64,000 nt of DNA from Actinomycetes bacterium (GCA_023432405.1 JAEYUQ010000010.1:61083-125082); one strand, 5' to 3'; counted from the first letter of the stretch, positions 52,635-61,271 are shown. The notes: a model not told the origin generated them from the sequence alone. Translations and numbers: made by a program.

Positions 52635-54166
52635 TGGAGGCAATCCTTCCACTCTTCGTTGGTATTCCCCTGTTCTCTGTGGGGCTAGCCGCCATTCTGC
52701 CCTGGAAGGCAGCCCGCGACGGTCTGGCTCTCCTCATTCCAGCCCTCTGGACAGTAGGTGGCTTCGTGCTGTTCTTCTACACAGGGGAACATGGGGTGAT
52801 TGTTCACCAGATTGGTGGCTTCATTGGAGGGGTGGCCATTCCCTTCGCCGCCGATCAATTCTCCGCCATCATGCTCATCACGGCGTCGCTTGTTACCCTG
52901 GCAGCCAACTGGTTTGCGGTGGTGATTGGGGAAACCAAGGCGCGCTTCTACCCCGCGCTTGCTCTCATGCTCTTCACCGGCGTCAATGGCACCCTCCTTA
53001 CAGCTGATCTGTTTGATTACTTTGTGTGGATTGAGGTCATGCTGCTACCGTCCTACGGGCTCATGGCCATGACGGGGACATCTAACCGCATTGCCGGTGG
53101 GCGGGTGTTCATCACCGTAAATCTCACCGCCTCCACCCTGCTCATGATGGGTGCTGTGCTTGTCTACGGCGTTCAGGGTGCGGTAAACATTGCCGCACTG
53201 CGAGGTATGGCCTCGGGCCACGGCCCCGTCACAGTGGCGATGGGCATGGTGATGATTGCGCTTATTGCCAAGGCAGGGGTGTTTCCTGTTCACACCTGGT
53301 TACCACGCACCTATACCTCGGGATCTGCAGCGGTCATGGCGCTGTTTTCTGCTCTCCACACCAAAATGGCGGTGTACCTCATTTTCCGTCTCTGGGTGGT
53401 GGTGTTTGACATGGATCAGCGCTGGAACACTCTGATTATCGTGTTTATGGTGGTGTCCATGCTGGTGGGGGGTTTTGCTGGACTGGCAGAAAACTCCATC
53501 AGGCGGGTAATTGCCTATCAGATGGTCAATGGTATGCCCTTCATTCTGGTTCCCTTGGCTTTTGTGGCGGGGAATGCGCAATTGGCGCTGGCAGCAGGCC
53601 TGTTTTATGCCCTGCACCACATGGTGACAGTAGGCTCACTGACCCTCACCTCCGGCACCATTGAAGAAACCTACGGTACGGGGCTAATCCGAAAGCTCTC
53701 AGGCATTGCCCGCCGAGACAAAGTGGTGGCGTTCCTCTTCGCGGGTGCTGCGTTCTCTATGGTGGGCTTCCCACCCTTCTCCGGCCTGTGGGGAAAAGTA
53801 GGCGTGATGGTGCAGGTGGCTCACGCACATAATTTCTGGTCTTGGGTGGTTATCACCGCCATAGTTCTGGCCAGCTTTGGTGCCTTGCTATGTTTCCTGC
53901 GCATCTGGAAGAACGTCTTTTGGGGGCAGACTATGGATACCGCGCGTATCCCCGCCGACGTCCGCGTGCGTCCCTCTGCGTGGGCACCTGCGGCGGCTCT
54001 GCTGGGACTCTCGGCTGCTATGTTCTTTGGCGCCGGCCCTGTGATCACTGCCACCCAAAATGCCACTGCGCAACTCTTAGACGTGGATTCCTATCAGCAG
54101 GCCATCCTGGGAGATGGTGCTGTTGGTATTCCCAACCACGATGACTTCCAAGGAGGTTCACGGTGA
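52634..54166 (+). CDS. mnhD: Mrp antiporter subunit D
   Basis: 510 aa NuoM/NuoN-like ion-translocating subunit with about 14 helices. Conserved features: FDYFVWIEVMLLPSYGLMA, KAGVFPVHTWLPRTYTSGSAAVMALFSALHTKMAVY with the pore lysines and histidine, and MVGFPPFSGLWGKVGV. Overlaps mnhC by one base and mnhE by four. Confidence 0.94.
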   Translation: MEAILPLFVGIPLFSVGLAAILPWKAARDGLALLIPALWTVGGFVLFFYTGEHGVIVHQIGGFIGGVAIPFAADQFSAIMLITASLVTLAANWFAVVIGETKARFYPALALMLFTGVNGTLLTADLFDYFVWIEVMLLPSYGLMAMTGTSNRIAGGRVFITVNLTASTLLMMGAVLVYGVQGAVNIAALRGMASGHGPVTVAMGMVMIALIAKAGVFPVHTWLPRTYTSGSAAVMALFSALHTKMAVYLIFRLWVVVFDMDQRWNTLIIVFMVVSMLVGGFAGLAENSIRRVIAYQMVNGMPFILVPLAFVAGNAQLALAAGLFYALHHMVTVGSLTLTSGTIEETYGTGLIRKLSGIARRDKVVAFLFAGAAFSMVGFPPFSGLWGKVGVMVQVAHAHNFWSWVVITAIVLASFGALLCFLRIWKNVFWGQTMDTARIPADVRVRPSAWAPAAALLGLSAAMFFGAGPVITATQNATAQLLDVDSYQQAILGDGAVGIPNHDDFQGGSR

Positions 54167-54564
54167 GCATGGTGAAAAAAATCCTTCACTATCTTGGCTA
54201 CGCCGCCTGGCTGGCCAAGGAGATCATGTCTGCAGGGTTTACAACGGCGTCGCTCGTGTTCAGGAAGGATGCCATTCATCCTGTGATTCTGTACTATCCG
54301 CTTCGCGTGACATCTGACTGGGATATCTTCTGGTTTTCCACGTCTATCACTGCCACTCCGGGAACTCTCTCTCTGGGGTTGCGCCACCCCTCAGCACCTG
54401 GGGAACCAGTCACTCTCCTGGTTCATGCGGTGGAGGGCAGCAATCCCGATCAGGTTTTTGCTTCTCTGGCAGACATGGAGGGCAGGCTCAACCCCGAGGT
54501 AGCACAACAAGAGCACGCGATCCCCTGGACCACAGATTCCGTCTACCGGAAAGAAGGCGCTTAA
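54163..54564 (+). CDS. mnhE: Mrp antiporter subunit E
   Basis: 133 aa. The MnhE pattern is present: LAKEIMSAGFTTASLVFRKDAIHPVILYYPL, then LFWFSTSITATPGTLSLGL-type region and the short domain LLVHAVEG. The N-terminal hydrophobic helices are shorter than in many MnhE proteins. GTG start overlaps mnhD by four bases. Confidence 0.9.
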   Translation: MSMVKKILHYLGYAAWLAKEIMSAGFTTASLVFRKDAIHPVILYYPLRVTSDWDIFWFSTSITATPGTLSLGLRHPSAPGEPVTLLVHAVEGSNPDQVFASLADMEGRLNPEVAQQEHAIPWTTDSVYRKEGA

Positions 54565-54567
54565 GTC

Positions 54568-54840
54568 ATGTCTTTGTTTCATATTGTTTTGGGTGTGTGC
54601 ATGGCTGTGATTGCGCTATGCATTCTGGGAGGTCTGGTTCTTATTCTGCGCACCCGGGATGTGCTGACTCGCGGAGTGATGAGCGATCTCATCTTCTACT
54701 CGATGATCCTTATCTATCTCATCTGGTCTTTCACCGAAAACGTCAGCATTGCCTATGACATCATGCTGCTAGCCGCTATCATCGCGGGAATCCTGCCGTC
54801 TGTGTCCACTGCTCGCATAATCACGCGGGGGCGTCGTTAA
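54568..54840 (+). CDS. mnhF: Mrp antiporter subunit F
   Basis: 90 aa with three helices (VLGVCMAVIALCILGGLVLILRTRD, LIFYSMILIYLIWSF, IMLLAAIIAGILPSVSTARIITRG). Begins three bases after mnhE. Confidence 0.9.
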   Translation: MSLFHIVLGVCMAVIALCILGGLVLILRTRDVLTRGVMSDLIFYSMILIYLIWSFTENVSIAYDIMLLAAIIAGILPSVSTARIITRGRR

Positions 54841-54848
54841 GGGAAGCT

Positions 54849-55187
54849 ATGAGCATTATTGAAATTTGGGTGAGCATTCTTGCCATCGCTGCAACCCTGC
54901 TGGTGGTGGCCACTCTCATTAACCTGTGGCGCGCGCCCGATGCCCTCACGCGAGCCAACCTCATGGGGCCCATCATCGGGATGGGGATTCCCTTCCTGGT
55001 GGTGGCCAAGCTCTCCTATGACTGGGCCACCGTGGGCTTCGATTGGCACAACCTGGTCAAAGCCCTGCTAACCATTTTTGGCCTCTGGGTGATTGTGTCC
55101 GTGGGATCCTTCTACATGGGTCGCGCCATCTACGGAGTCACGGTCACGGACCCTGAATCCACACCAACCTTAAGCGCCTCTTCATAA
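54849..55187 (+). CDS. mnhG: Mrp antiporter subunit G
   Basis: 112 aa PhaG/MnhG subunit with three helices (IWVSILAIAATLLVVATLINLWRAPDALTRANLMGP is the family start). AAGGGAAGCT precedes ATG 54849. Last gene of the operon; IS remnants begin about 80 bases downstream. Confidence 0.9.
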   Translation: MSIIEIWVSILAIAATLLVVATLINLWRAPDALTRANLMGPIIGMGIPFLVVAKLSYDWATVGFDWHNLVKALLTIFGLWVIVSVGSFYMGRAIYGVTVTDPESTPTLSASS

Positions 55188-55271
55188 ATAACGGTGTAGT
55201 TGTTGGGGTTAAGTAACATTTGTGTGCTTTTTCGGCGTGTCGAGGTTAAGTGGGGTTACCCTGCAAATCGT

Positions 55272-55371
55272 GGACACGTCCGCGCTGGGTAAATTGACAC
55301 CCATCGAATACGAAACAATCACGGAACCAGCCGTATCAATCGCGGCCTAAAAACAGAAGGAAAACTGTCAA
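55272..55371 (+). mobile_element. remnant of an IS3-family element (3-prime end)
   Basis: The frame ending at TAA 55348 reads ALGKLTPIEYETITEP and then AVSIAA, the typical C-terminus of an IS3 OrfB integrase. It is followed by AAAACTGTCAA (55361-55371), identical to the right end of the IS3 element at 58861-58871. Confidence 0.75.
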
Positions 55372-55380
55372 CCAAACCTT

Positions 55381-55532
55381 CAGCAGTCCCCTACGAACGT
55401 AAACGCGCCGAAGGTAAACGCCATAACGCTGCAATCATCTGTCTTGCACGCCGCCGATGCAACGTCATCTACGCAATGCTGAAAAACCAGGATTTCTTCC
55501 GAGAAATCCCACCACACCCAGTCGCCGCATAA
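55381..55532 (+). pseudogene. C-terminal fragment of an IS110-family transposase
   Basis: About 50 codons ending at TAA 55530-55532 contain KRAEGKRHNAAIICLARRRC and NVIYAMLKNQDFFRE, the conserved C-terminus of IS110/IS116/IS902 transposases. The rest of the gene is missing. Confidence 0.8.
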
Positions 55533-55775
55533 TGTCTAAAGATGAAAGCCGACCAGCACACGCTGGCCGGCTCCTAAGCACGCTTAGAAGTTACCCCCAC
55601 ATCTGTATTCGTCAGCGGCAACCTAACACTTGACAAAAACATAGGGACACCCCCCCACAACCCCAACCCCCTGAAAAATCCGGGCTAGAATAAGCCAGGT
55701 CAGGAAGCCCCACCCATACCACCAGACCAACCCTACCGAAACCCCTACAATCACACGCACCATGAAAAATCGGGG

Positions 55776-56738
55776 TTAGTGAGTTACGTACTGATAAGAA
55801 AAGAACAGGGCGCACCAGCTGACCATAAGAATGCATTGCACCAGAAAATCAGCTGCCAGAGTGGGTTTTTCGCGCGGATCAACTTCAACAAATCGAAGTC
55901 TAAAACGCGGAAAAATGGGAATAACGTTGCCGAGAAGGTATCCACATACAACAATAAGCGCATTGATAAGAACTAGTGCGGGAAACTCTAACAGAGAGGC
56001 TGCGACAATAGCACAGATGAAAGAGGGAATTAGGAACGCAAGGTAAGAAGTGAACTCATGGAACAGAACGCTTCTTCTAATAAAGGCACTCTCCGGATCT
56101 TCACGCTCGTGGTAAATAATAGGAACAAATAAACCATAAGATATTCCAAGCAGAAACCAGCCTAGAAGAGAGATCTGCAGCTCAAGTGTAGCGCTATAGA
56201 GTGAACCGATAATAAGGAACACTACCCCGTAGGGCAGACTATTAAAAACGTAATGGAAGCGCAGATACTTCAGTTCAGTAAGAGCTCCCCAACCACTAAG
56301 TATTGGTTTCTTTACCATGACCGTTTGAGGAGATTTCTGCGATTTTATTTGCGAGAACAGTAAGATCTCTAGAAAATCAAGAGAAATAATAAAGAGTACA
56401 GGCGTTACTTTGAGTGAAAAAATAAAATAACTAAGTGCAGCAATAGATGGAAAACTCACTAGAGAGGCTAGAAAGAAGCTCGTTAAAAGTTTTCCACGCG
56501 GTATGGATATAGGATCGTCAGCCCAACAATGCCACTCGCTGATCAAAGACTGAAAAGTAATTACTGCAGTAGCGAGAGAGGAAACGGCAAAGACAAACCA
56601 AGGACGGAAAGAGATGCGTGGAGAAAAAATAATAAGTACTAGGATAGCTGTAAGTAATAATTCAAAGAATCTCTCTACAACATCAGCATCCCGCCCATAT
56701 CGCTCCCGAAGAATGCTTACAAATACTACAAAAGCCAT
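55776..56738 (-). CDS. ABC transporter permease of the AT-rich cassette
   Basis: 320 aa, membrane protein with about 8 hydrophobic segments (for example LLTAILVLIIFSPRISF, WFVFAVSSLATAVITF, LASLVSFPSIAALSYFIFSL, VVFLIIGSLYSATLELQISLLGWFLLG, YLAFLIPSFICAIVAASLLEF, ILMVSWCALFFSYQYV). No recognised family motif, but it overlaps the ATPase gene by 13 bases, so it is taken as its membrane partner. Codon use (AGA, ATA, TTA) and AT content differ sharply from the backbone. Probable exporter or immunity component for the 25-residue peptide upstream; that link is inferred. Confidence 0.65.
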   Translation of the reverse strand: MAFVVFVSILRERYGRDADVVERFFELLLTAILVLIIFSPRISFRPWFVFAVSSLATAVITFQSLISEWHCWADDPISIPRGKLLTSFFLASLVSFPSIAALSYFIFSLKVTPVLFIISLDFLEILLFSQIKSQKSPQTVMVKKPILSGWGALTELKYLRFHYVFNSLPYGVVFLIIGSLYSATLELQISLLGWFLLGISYGLFVPIIYHEREDPESAFIRRSVLFHEFTSYLAFLIPSFICAIVAASLLEFPALVLINALIVVCGYLLGNVIPIFPRFRLRFVEVDPREKPTLAADFLVQCILMVSWCALFFSYQYVTH

Positions 56739-57304
56739 TCTAAGGGATCCCGTGCTACGTTAACTTGAGATAAATCAATAAATTTAGAGATAGGGTCATT
56801 CCCTAAAACATCTCTAGGAGGTCCCTCCGCTATTACCTCTAAATTTGAAAAAATCTTAATAGAATCAGATCTCATACCGAGCGCTATATCTTGAGTAGAT
56901 AAGAATATGTCAGCACCAGATTGACTTAAGCCTTTAAATATTTCAAATATTATTTCAGTAGATAAAGCATCAACTGTTTCTAGAGGTTCATCCAGATAGA
57001 GCAGCTCGCCGCGCTCAAGCAAAATGGTTGCCAACGCAGTTTTCTTATAGTTTCCAGCCGAGTAAGTGGATATTTTTCGGTCAAAAGCTCCATCAATCAT
57101 TAGCTTTTCGCATAATCGTTGAGATCTATGCCTAGCATTTTCAATTTTTCTCATCTTACCAACCCTCCATAAGAGTTCATAGGCACTCAAATTAGTGGGT
57201 ATTCTGGGATAGTCCGGAAGATATTTCCCTGGTTTCCGACTATGAAGGTATTTAAGATGAGTTGTTTTACCTGAACCGTTTATTCCAAGAAATCCGAAAA
57301 TCAT
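56726..57304 (-). CDS. short ABC transporter ATPase of the AT-rich cassette
   Basis: 192 aa, shorter than the usual 210-250. Walker A FLGINGSGKTTHLKYL, signature STYSAGNYKKTALATIL in place of LSGGQ, Walker B LLYLDEPLETVDALS, and switch region FLSTQDIALG, where the usual histidine (H-loop) is Gln. The Q-loop region is also brief. It begins 62 bases after the 25-codon peptide gene, beyond a strong hairpin. Codon use is atypical for the window, suggesting transfer. Confidence 0.85.
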   Translation of the reverse strand: MIFGFLGINGSGKTTHLKYLHSRKPGKYLPDYPRIPTNLSAYELLWRVGKMRKIENARHRSQRLCEKLMIDGAFDRKISTYSAGNYKKTALATILLERGELLYLDEPLETVDALSTEIIFEIFKGLSQSGADIFLSTQDIALGMRSDSIKIFSNLEVIAEGPPRDVLGNDPISKFIDLSQVNVARDPLEWLL

Positions 57305-57316
57305 TTTTCCATCAAT

Positions 57317-57359
57317 AAATATCCAGTGCTTACCAAAATTTTGTAAGCACTGGATATTT
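57317..57359 (-). terminator. perfect 17-bp hairpin between peptide gene and ABC genes
   Basis: AAATATCCAGTGCTTAC (57317-57333) and GTAAGCACTGGATATTT (57343-57359) are exact inverse copies around a 9-base loop. Placed 8 bases after the peptide stop and 13 bases before the ATPase start. It could act as an attenuator giving many peptide transcripts and fewer transporter transcripts, or as a processing site. Confidence 0.75.
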
Positions 57360-57366
57360 CCTTATA

Positions 57367-57444
57367 TTACCATGCCTTTGGTGGATTAATAATTTCATAC
57401 AGCAACATCCCACCAAGAATTGCTCCTCCTAAGAGATATGGCAC
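57367..57444 (-). CDS. 25-residue hydrophobic peptide (possible bacteriocin or signal)
   Basis: GTG 57444 to TAA 57367 is preceded by AAGGAGG with 6-base spacing, the best ribosome site in the region. The peptide starts MPYLLGGAILGGMLLYE and ends IINPPKAW: a short hydrophobic helix with GG and GxxxG motifs, a charged Glu, then a Pro-Pro-Lys-Ala-Trp tail. It heads a three-gene unit (peptide, hairpin, ABC ATPase, ABC permease). Tiny peptides before dedicated ABC transporters are typically bacteriocins, toxins or pheromones; no known family is recognised. An overlapping 64-codon frame exists but has a weaker start. Confidence 0.65.
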   Translation of the reverse strand: MPYLLGGAILGGMLLYEIINPPKAW

Positions 57445-57668
57445 TTTGCACCTCCTTCATTTTAAATGATAGGGAACGCGCCTGGACAAATTCTCCATTC
57501 CCAGTCACGCAATTGCACTCTAGCACTGTCTCTATAGTCTTTCCGAACTTTTTGTAAACCTTTCGGCCTACCAAGTGAGCTTGATACATCTTGGGGTTAT
57601 CCTTGTTTTGTTGACACTTGCTAAGAGGGATTGGCCTGTGGTGTCGGTTCCTTGGAAGGGTGTGTCTT

Positions 57669-57983
57669 GTGAGTGTGAAGAGAAGACGGTTTACGCCTGA
57701 ATATCGTCAGGATGCTGCCAGTCAAGTGATCGATACAGGCCAGACAATAGTGGCGGTCGCGACATCGTTGGGTCTGTGCGAGCAAACGCTCGGTCAATGG
57801 ATCAAAGACGAACGCAAACGCCGTTTCGTGGACTGTGGTGTCCAACCTGATGTTGAACAGTTACAGGCTGAGAATGAACGCCTTCACCGCGAGTTGGCCA
57901 AGGTGAGATTGGAAAAAGAATTCCTGGAAAAAGCAGCCGCCTTCTTCGGGCCTAAGCAACAACAACACAACGGTGTGAGTTGA
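57669..57983 (+). CDS. IS3-family OrfA (transposase DNA-binding subunit)
   Basis: 104 aa from GTG 57669: KRRRFTPEYRQDAASQVIDTGQTIVAVATSLGLCEQTLGQWI is the helix-turn-helix of IS3 OrfA, followed by a leucine-zipper-like coil (QLQAENERLHRELAKVRLEKEFLEKAAAFF). The stop overlaps the orfB ATG (TGATG). Confidence 0.88.
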   Translation: MSVKRRRFTPEYRQDAASQVIDTGQTIVAVATSLGLCEQTLGQWIKDERKRRFVDCGVQPDVEQLQAENERLHRELAKVRLEKEFLEKAAAFFGPKQQQHNGVS

Positions 57984-58860
57984 TGGATGCGCAGAAGGTG
58001 AACGGATACACGATCACGGTCATGGCACAGGTGTTGGAAGTGACTAGGTAAGGCTATTAGGCCTGGCGATCTCGGCATGCCTCCAGATAAGCCACAGCAG
58101 CTCAACGGAGCAAGTTTGATCGTGAAGTGGCTGTCGAGTTCGAAGCATCGAGGAAAACCTATGGGCCGCCTCGGATCGCGACTGCACTTGCCAAGCGTGG
58201 TATCAGGGTTGATAAGAAGACGGTGGCCACGTCGATGAAACGTCAAGGATTGGAAGCGATCAGCACGAGGGGTTTTCGTCATCCGGGCAGGAAAAGGGGA
58301 AAGCTGAATGCGTTCATCCTGACCTGTGTGAACGCGCTTGGGATAAAGGTGGGCGTGATCGTGTGTTGATCACCGATTTTACTTACCTGTACTGCGGTGA
58401 GGGGTGGGTGTACCTGGTGGTAATCCGGGATGCTCATTCGCGTCGTGTTATCGGGTATGCGATGAGTGACACGCACACCACTCAAACAGTGAGTGATGCG
58501 TTCACACTGGCGTTTACACACCGTGGACGAGCACCGAAAAAGATTGTGGTGCACGCTGATCGGGGTGCGCAGTTCACGTGGAAAGAAATGAACGACTTCA
58601 TGACCAAGATCGGCGGCAGTATGTTGATGGGACGTACTGGTGTGTGCTGGGATACTGCGATGGCCGAGTCGTTGTGGGCCGCCCTGAAAGTCGAGCATTT
58701 CTACCGTTACGCTTTTACTACCCGTCAACAGGTCTACGAATCGGTCGCGGAATGGATCGAAGTGTTCTACAACCGCCCCCGGATCCACACCTCAATCAAC
58801 GGCTATTCGCCGGTTGAATGCGAACTGAAAATAACGGTTCCACTATTGCAAGCCGCCTAA
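57983..58860 (+). pseudogene. IS3-family OrfB integrase, disrupted
   Basis: Starts at ATG 57983 (MDAQKVNGYTITVMAQVLEVTR), stops early at about 58049, resumes in another frame with FEASRKTYGPPRIATALAKRGIRVDKKTV and stops at 58367, then continues in a third frame from 58363. The last part has the DDE residues: LITDFTYLYCGEGW, VVHADRGAQFTW and AMAESLWAALKVE, ending near 58860. At least two lesions, so non-functional. Confidence 0.9.
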
Positions 58861-59012
58861 AAAACTGTCAATAACTTGCGGTCAAGCCCAAGGACTAAAC
58901 TGTAGTAGATGCAAGTCCGGACTGCCGTGAGAGTTTCTGCTATATTTTCTCTGCTACTGTGGGGCTCCATGGTTGCGTCGCTTTTACTCTTCTTGAGGTG
59001 GTTTTAAGCACA

Positions 59013-59918
59013 GTGTCTCAACAATCTTCCGACTCAGCATCTCCTCGCTTAAAAATCGACAAGCTTCAGAAAGCTTTTGGTGTTAAGCAGGTTCTTACGG
59101 ATCTATCTCTTACTGTGCAGGCAGGCGAGATTTACGGTTTCGTCGGTTCCAACGGAGCCGGTAAATCTACCACAATGCGCATTATTCTTGGCGTCCTCGC
59201 TGCTGATTCTGGCAGCGTGCTTTTTAACTCTCAACCCGTCAACGACGATTCGCGTCGTCGTATAGGTTATATGCCCGAGGACCGTGGGCTCTACAGCAGG
59301 GAAAAGATCATAGACCAGCTAGTATTCCTTTCCGAGCTTTACGGTGTCCCACGTCATTCAGCGCTCAAATACTCAGAAGAGCTCCTCCAACGCTTAGGCC
59401 TAGGCGAGCGCATGGAAGATAAACTTGATGCTTTGTCTTTAGGTAATCAACAACGTGTGCAATTGGCTGTAGCTCTTGTACACAACCCAGATCTTCTCGT
59501 CTTAGATGAACCGTTTTCCGGACTTGACCCTATAGCAGTACAGACCATGTGTGACATCCTCAAAGAAAAAGCCAACATGGGTGTTGCGGTGCTGTTTTCT
59601 TCCCATCAACTAGATCTAGTCCAACGCATCAGCGACCGTGTCGGGATCCTAGCAGGAGGACGCATAGCTGCGGAGGGAACAGTCCATGACTTGCGCTCCC
59701 AGGGTCCTACTCGATATCGGATCGAAACCTCTGCACGCGGCTGGTATCCTGCCGATTCACATGTTGTAGAAGAATCACCTGAAGGGGTTACCCTCGAGCT
59801 CTCCGACCCCTCACAGGAACAAGTACTCTTACATGCTGCACTATCGGCCGGGGAAGTCCACGGCTTTCACAGAGTTGTACCGGATCTTTCTGAACTATTT
59901 AGGACATACGTTTCATAA
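59013..59918 (+). CDS. ABC exporter ATPase (NatA-like)
   Basis: 301 aa from GTG 59013. Walker A VGSNGAGKSTTMR, signature LSLGNQQRVQLAVAL, Walker B LLVLDEPFSGLDP, H-loop FSSHQLDLVQRI. The C-terminal ~80-residue extension is typical of DrrA/NatA subfamilies. One-base overlap with the permease gene. Adjacent permease suggests Na+ or drug/antimicrobial efflux. Lies just right of the IS3 element. Confidence 0.88.
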   Translation: MSQQSSDSASPRLKIDKLQKAFGVKQVLTDLSLTVQAGEIYGFVGSNGAGKSTTMRIILGVLAADSGSVLFNSQPVNDDSRRRIGYMPEDRGLYSREKIIDQLVFLSELYGVPRHSALKYSEELLQRLGLGERMEDKLDALSLGNQQRVQLAVALVHNPDLLVLDEPFSGLDPIAVQTMCDILKEKANMGVAVLFSSHQLDLVQRISDRVGILAGGRIAAEGTVHDLRSQGPTRYRIETSARGWYPADSHVVEESPEGVTLELSDPSQEQVLLHAALSAGEVHGFHRVVPDLSELFRTYVS

Positions 59919-61111
59919 TGAAGTACTCAGCTTTCCATACCATCTCCGTAGTTACTCAGCGTGATATCCGCCAGACCCTCCGTACAAAAGGCATCATGAT
60001 AACTCTGGCGATACTTCTTCTTCTCAGCGTTGCTGGTCCGTTTGTTGCTGGTAATTTTCGTGACACGGAGGGTTCCTCCTCTCACACACCAGACAGCACC
60101 ATTGCCCTCTATGGAGTTGATAAAGCAGCCCTACGGAATTCTGCCCACGCTATCATAGAATCCACCAGCCAAGACACCGCTTACGCTTCCGTTGCTCGCA
60201 ATGATGTAGAAGCAGCATTCATTTTGAATAAAACTACACTGCAGTTTGTTCATGATGGTGAGGTATCACCAGATTTACAGAAGATAGCTCTAACGCTCCA
60301 AGAGCAGATTAGTTTAGAGAAAACACTGGCCAAAGTTGGAGTTACACCAGATCAGTTATCCCATAATACAGTTTATATAGACTTAGAAGACAAAAACTTG
60401 TCCAAGAATAATACCTCAGAGAGGTCAACTAAATTCGGAGATATAATTTTTACACTTATCGGAGTATTCATTCTAGTTCTTTCAGTAACCCTCTTTTCCG
60501 CAAACGTGGGTTCTCGTGTGACAGAAGAGAAGTCATCACGAATCATTGAAATCATCGTCGCTGCCGTAAAACCACTCCATTTCCTCGCAGGAAAAATTCT
60601 GGGCAATGCCATCTTCGGCACCTGCGCAACTGCCCTCATTTTTATTGTCGGAACGCTAAGCTTAAAAGCTTCTGACCTTCTTGAAAACATCAGTGTCAGC
60701 ATCGGAATAATCCCTGTACTGATCGTTTCATACATTTTAGGAATACTTTTCTTCTCCTCTATGTATGCCGCAGCGGGGGCAATGGTTCACCGGACAGAGG
60801 ATCTTCAATCTACCCAATCGCCGATTATGATTCTCGTTTTTGCTGTCATGTACACTCCCATGATCTTTTTTAACAGTATGGACAGTATCATTGTCCAGGC
60901 CTTAGCCTGGATTCCACCTTTATCCGTCGGAAACGCCCCACTTCAATATGCCGCCGGAAATATGAACGGTCTAGAGTTCACCTTTTCTATGCTCATCATG
61001 CTGGTTTTCACAATCGGCACAATATGGATTGTTGCTCGCATATATACCTTCGCAATTCTCTACAACGGCGCTAAGCTCACTTGGTCGCAAGCAATAAAAG
61101 CGCGAGCTTAA
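59918..61111 (+). CDS. ABC-2 exporter permease (NatB-like)
   Basis: 397 aa. N-terminal helix (MITLAILLLLSVAGPFVAG), a large extracytoplasmic domain (about residues 45-185), and then five or six helices (DIIFTLIGVFILVLSVTLF, ILGNAIFGTCATALIFIVG, IGIIPVLIVSYILGILFFSSMYAAAGAMV). Contains RVTEEKSSRIIEIIVAAVKPLHFLAGKI, the ABC-2/NatB coupling motif. Substrate not evident. Confidence 0.85.
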   Translation: MKYSAFHTISVVTQRDIRQTLRTKGIMITLAILLLLSVAGPFVAGNFRDTEGSSSHTPDSTIALYGVDKAALRNSAHAIIESTSQDTAYASVARNDVEAAFILNKTTLQFVHDGEVSPDLQKIALTLQEQISLEKTLAKVGVTPDQLSHNTVYIDLEDKNLSKNNTSERSTKFGDIIFTLIGVFILVLSVTLFSANVGSRVTEEKSSRIIEIIVAAVKPLHFLAGKILGNAIFGTCATALIFIVGTLSLKASDLLENISVSIGIIPVLIVSYILGILFFSSMYAAAGAMVHRTEDLQSTQSPIMILVFAVMYTPMIFFNSMDSIIVQALAWIPPLSVGNAPLQYAAGNMNGLEFTFSMLIMLVFTIGTIWIVARIYTFAILYNGAKLTWSQAIKARA

Positions 61112-61271
61112 TTCTTGTGATCCACCACACGAACCTAAGCACCTGGCACTCACACTCTTTCAGCTGCCACGGGCTCTTTCCGGTTTTCTCGACGGAACGG
61201 AAGAGAGAACTGTCACCACCCCACCTCGAGCGATCTATAGCCACTTGAGACGGTGATAACTGGGTAAAGTC

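Larger units (their letters stand above)
55188..55775. other. gene-free junction made of IS remnants
   Basis: The 590 bases between mnhG and the ABC permease hold the 3-prime end of an IS3-type element (55272-55371), an IS110-type C-terminal fragment (55381-55532), a possible hairpin around 55553-55576 (GCCGACCAGC ... GCTGGCCGGC) and AT/C-rich sequence to 55775 with no gene that I can support. Confidence 0.6.
57611..58871 (+). mobile_element. IS3-family insertion sequence, decayed
   Basis: About 1.26 kb bounded by TTGACA (57611) and its inverse TGTCAA (58866-58871). Contains an intact orfA and an orfB broken by a stop and a frameshift, so it is probably immobile. It forms the right-hand border of the AT-rich ABC cassette. 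Confidence 0.85.

Noticed and set aside
55612..55836. 74-codon minus frame left of the ABC permease
   Set aside because: Gly/Trp-rich translation from C-runs, crosses the permease end in another frame, and has no ribosome site.
57395..57589. 64-codon minus frame (MYQAHLVGRKVYKKF ... WWDVAV) overlapping the 25-codon peptide gene
   Set aside because: Its ribosome site is weaker and its end runs out of frame through the strong AAGGAGG-GTG start of the shorter gene. It remains a possible alternative or a fragment cut by the IS, so it is not annotated as a gene.
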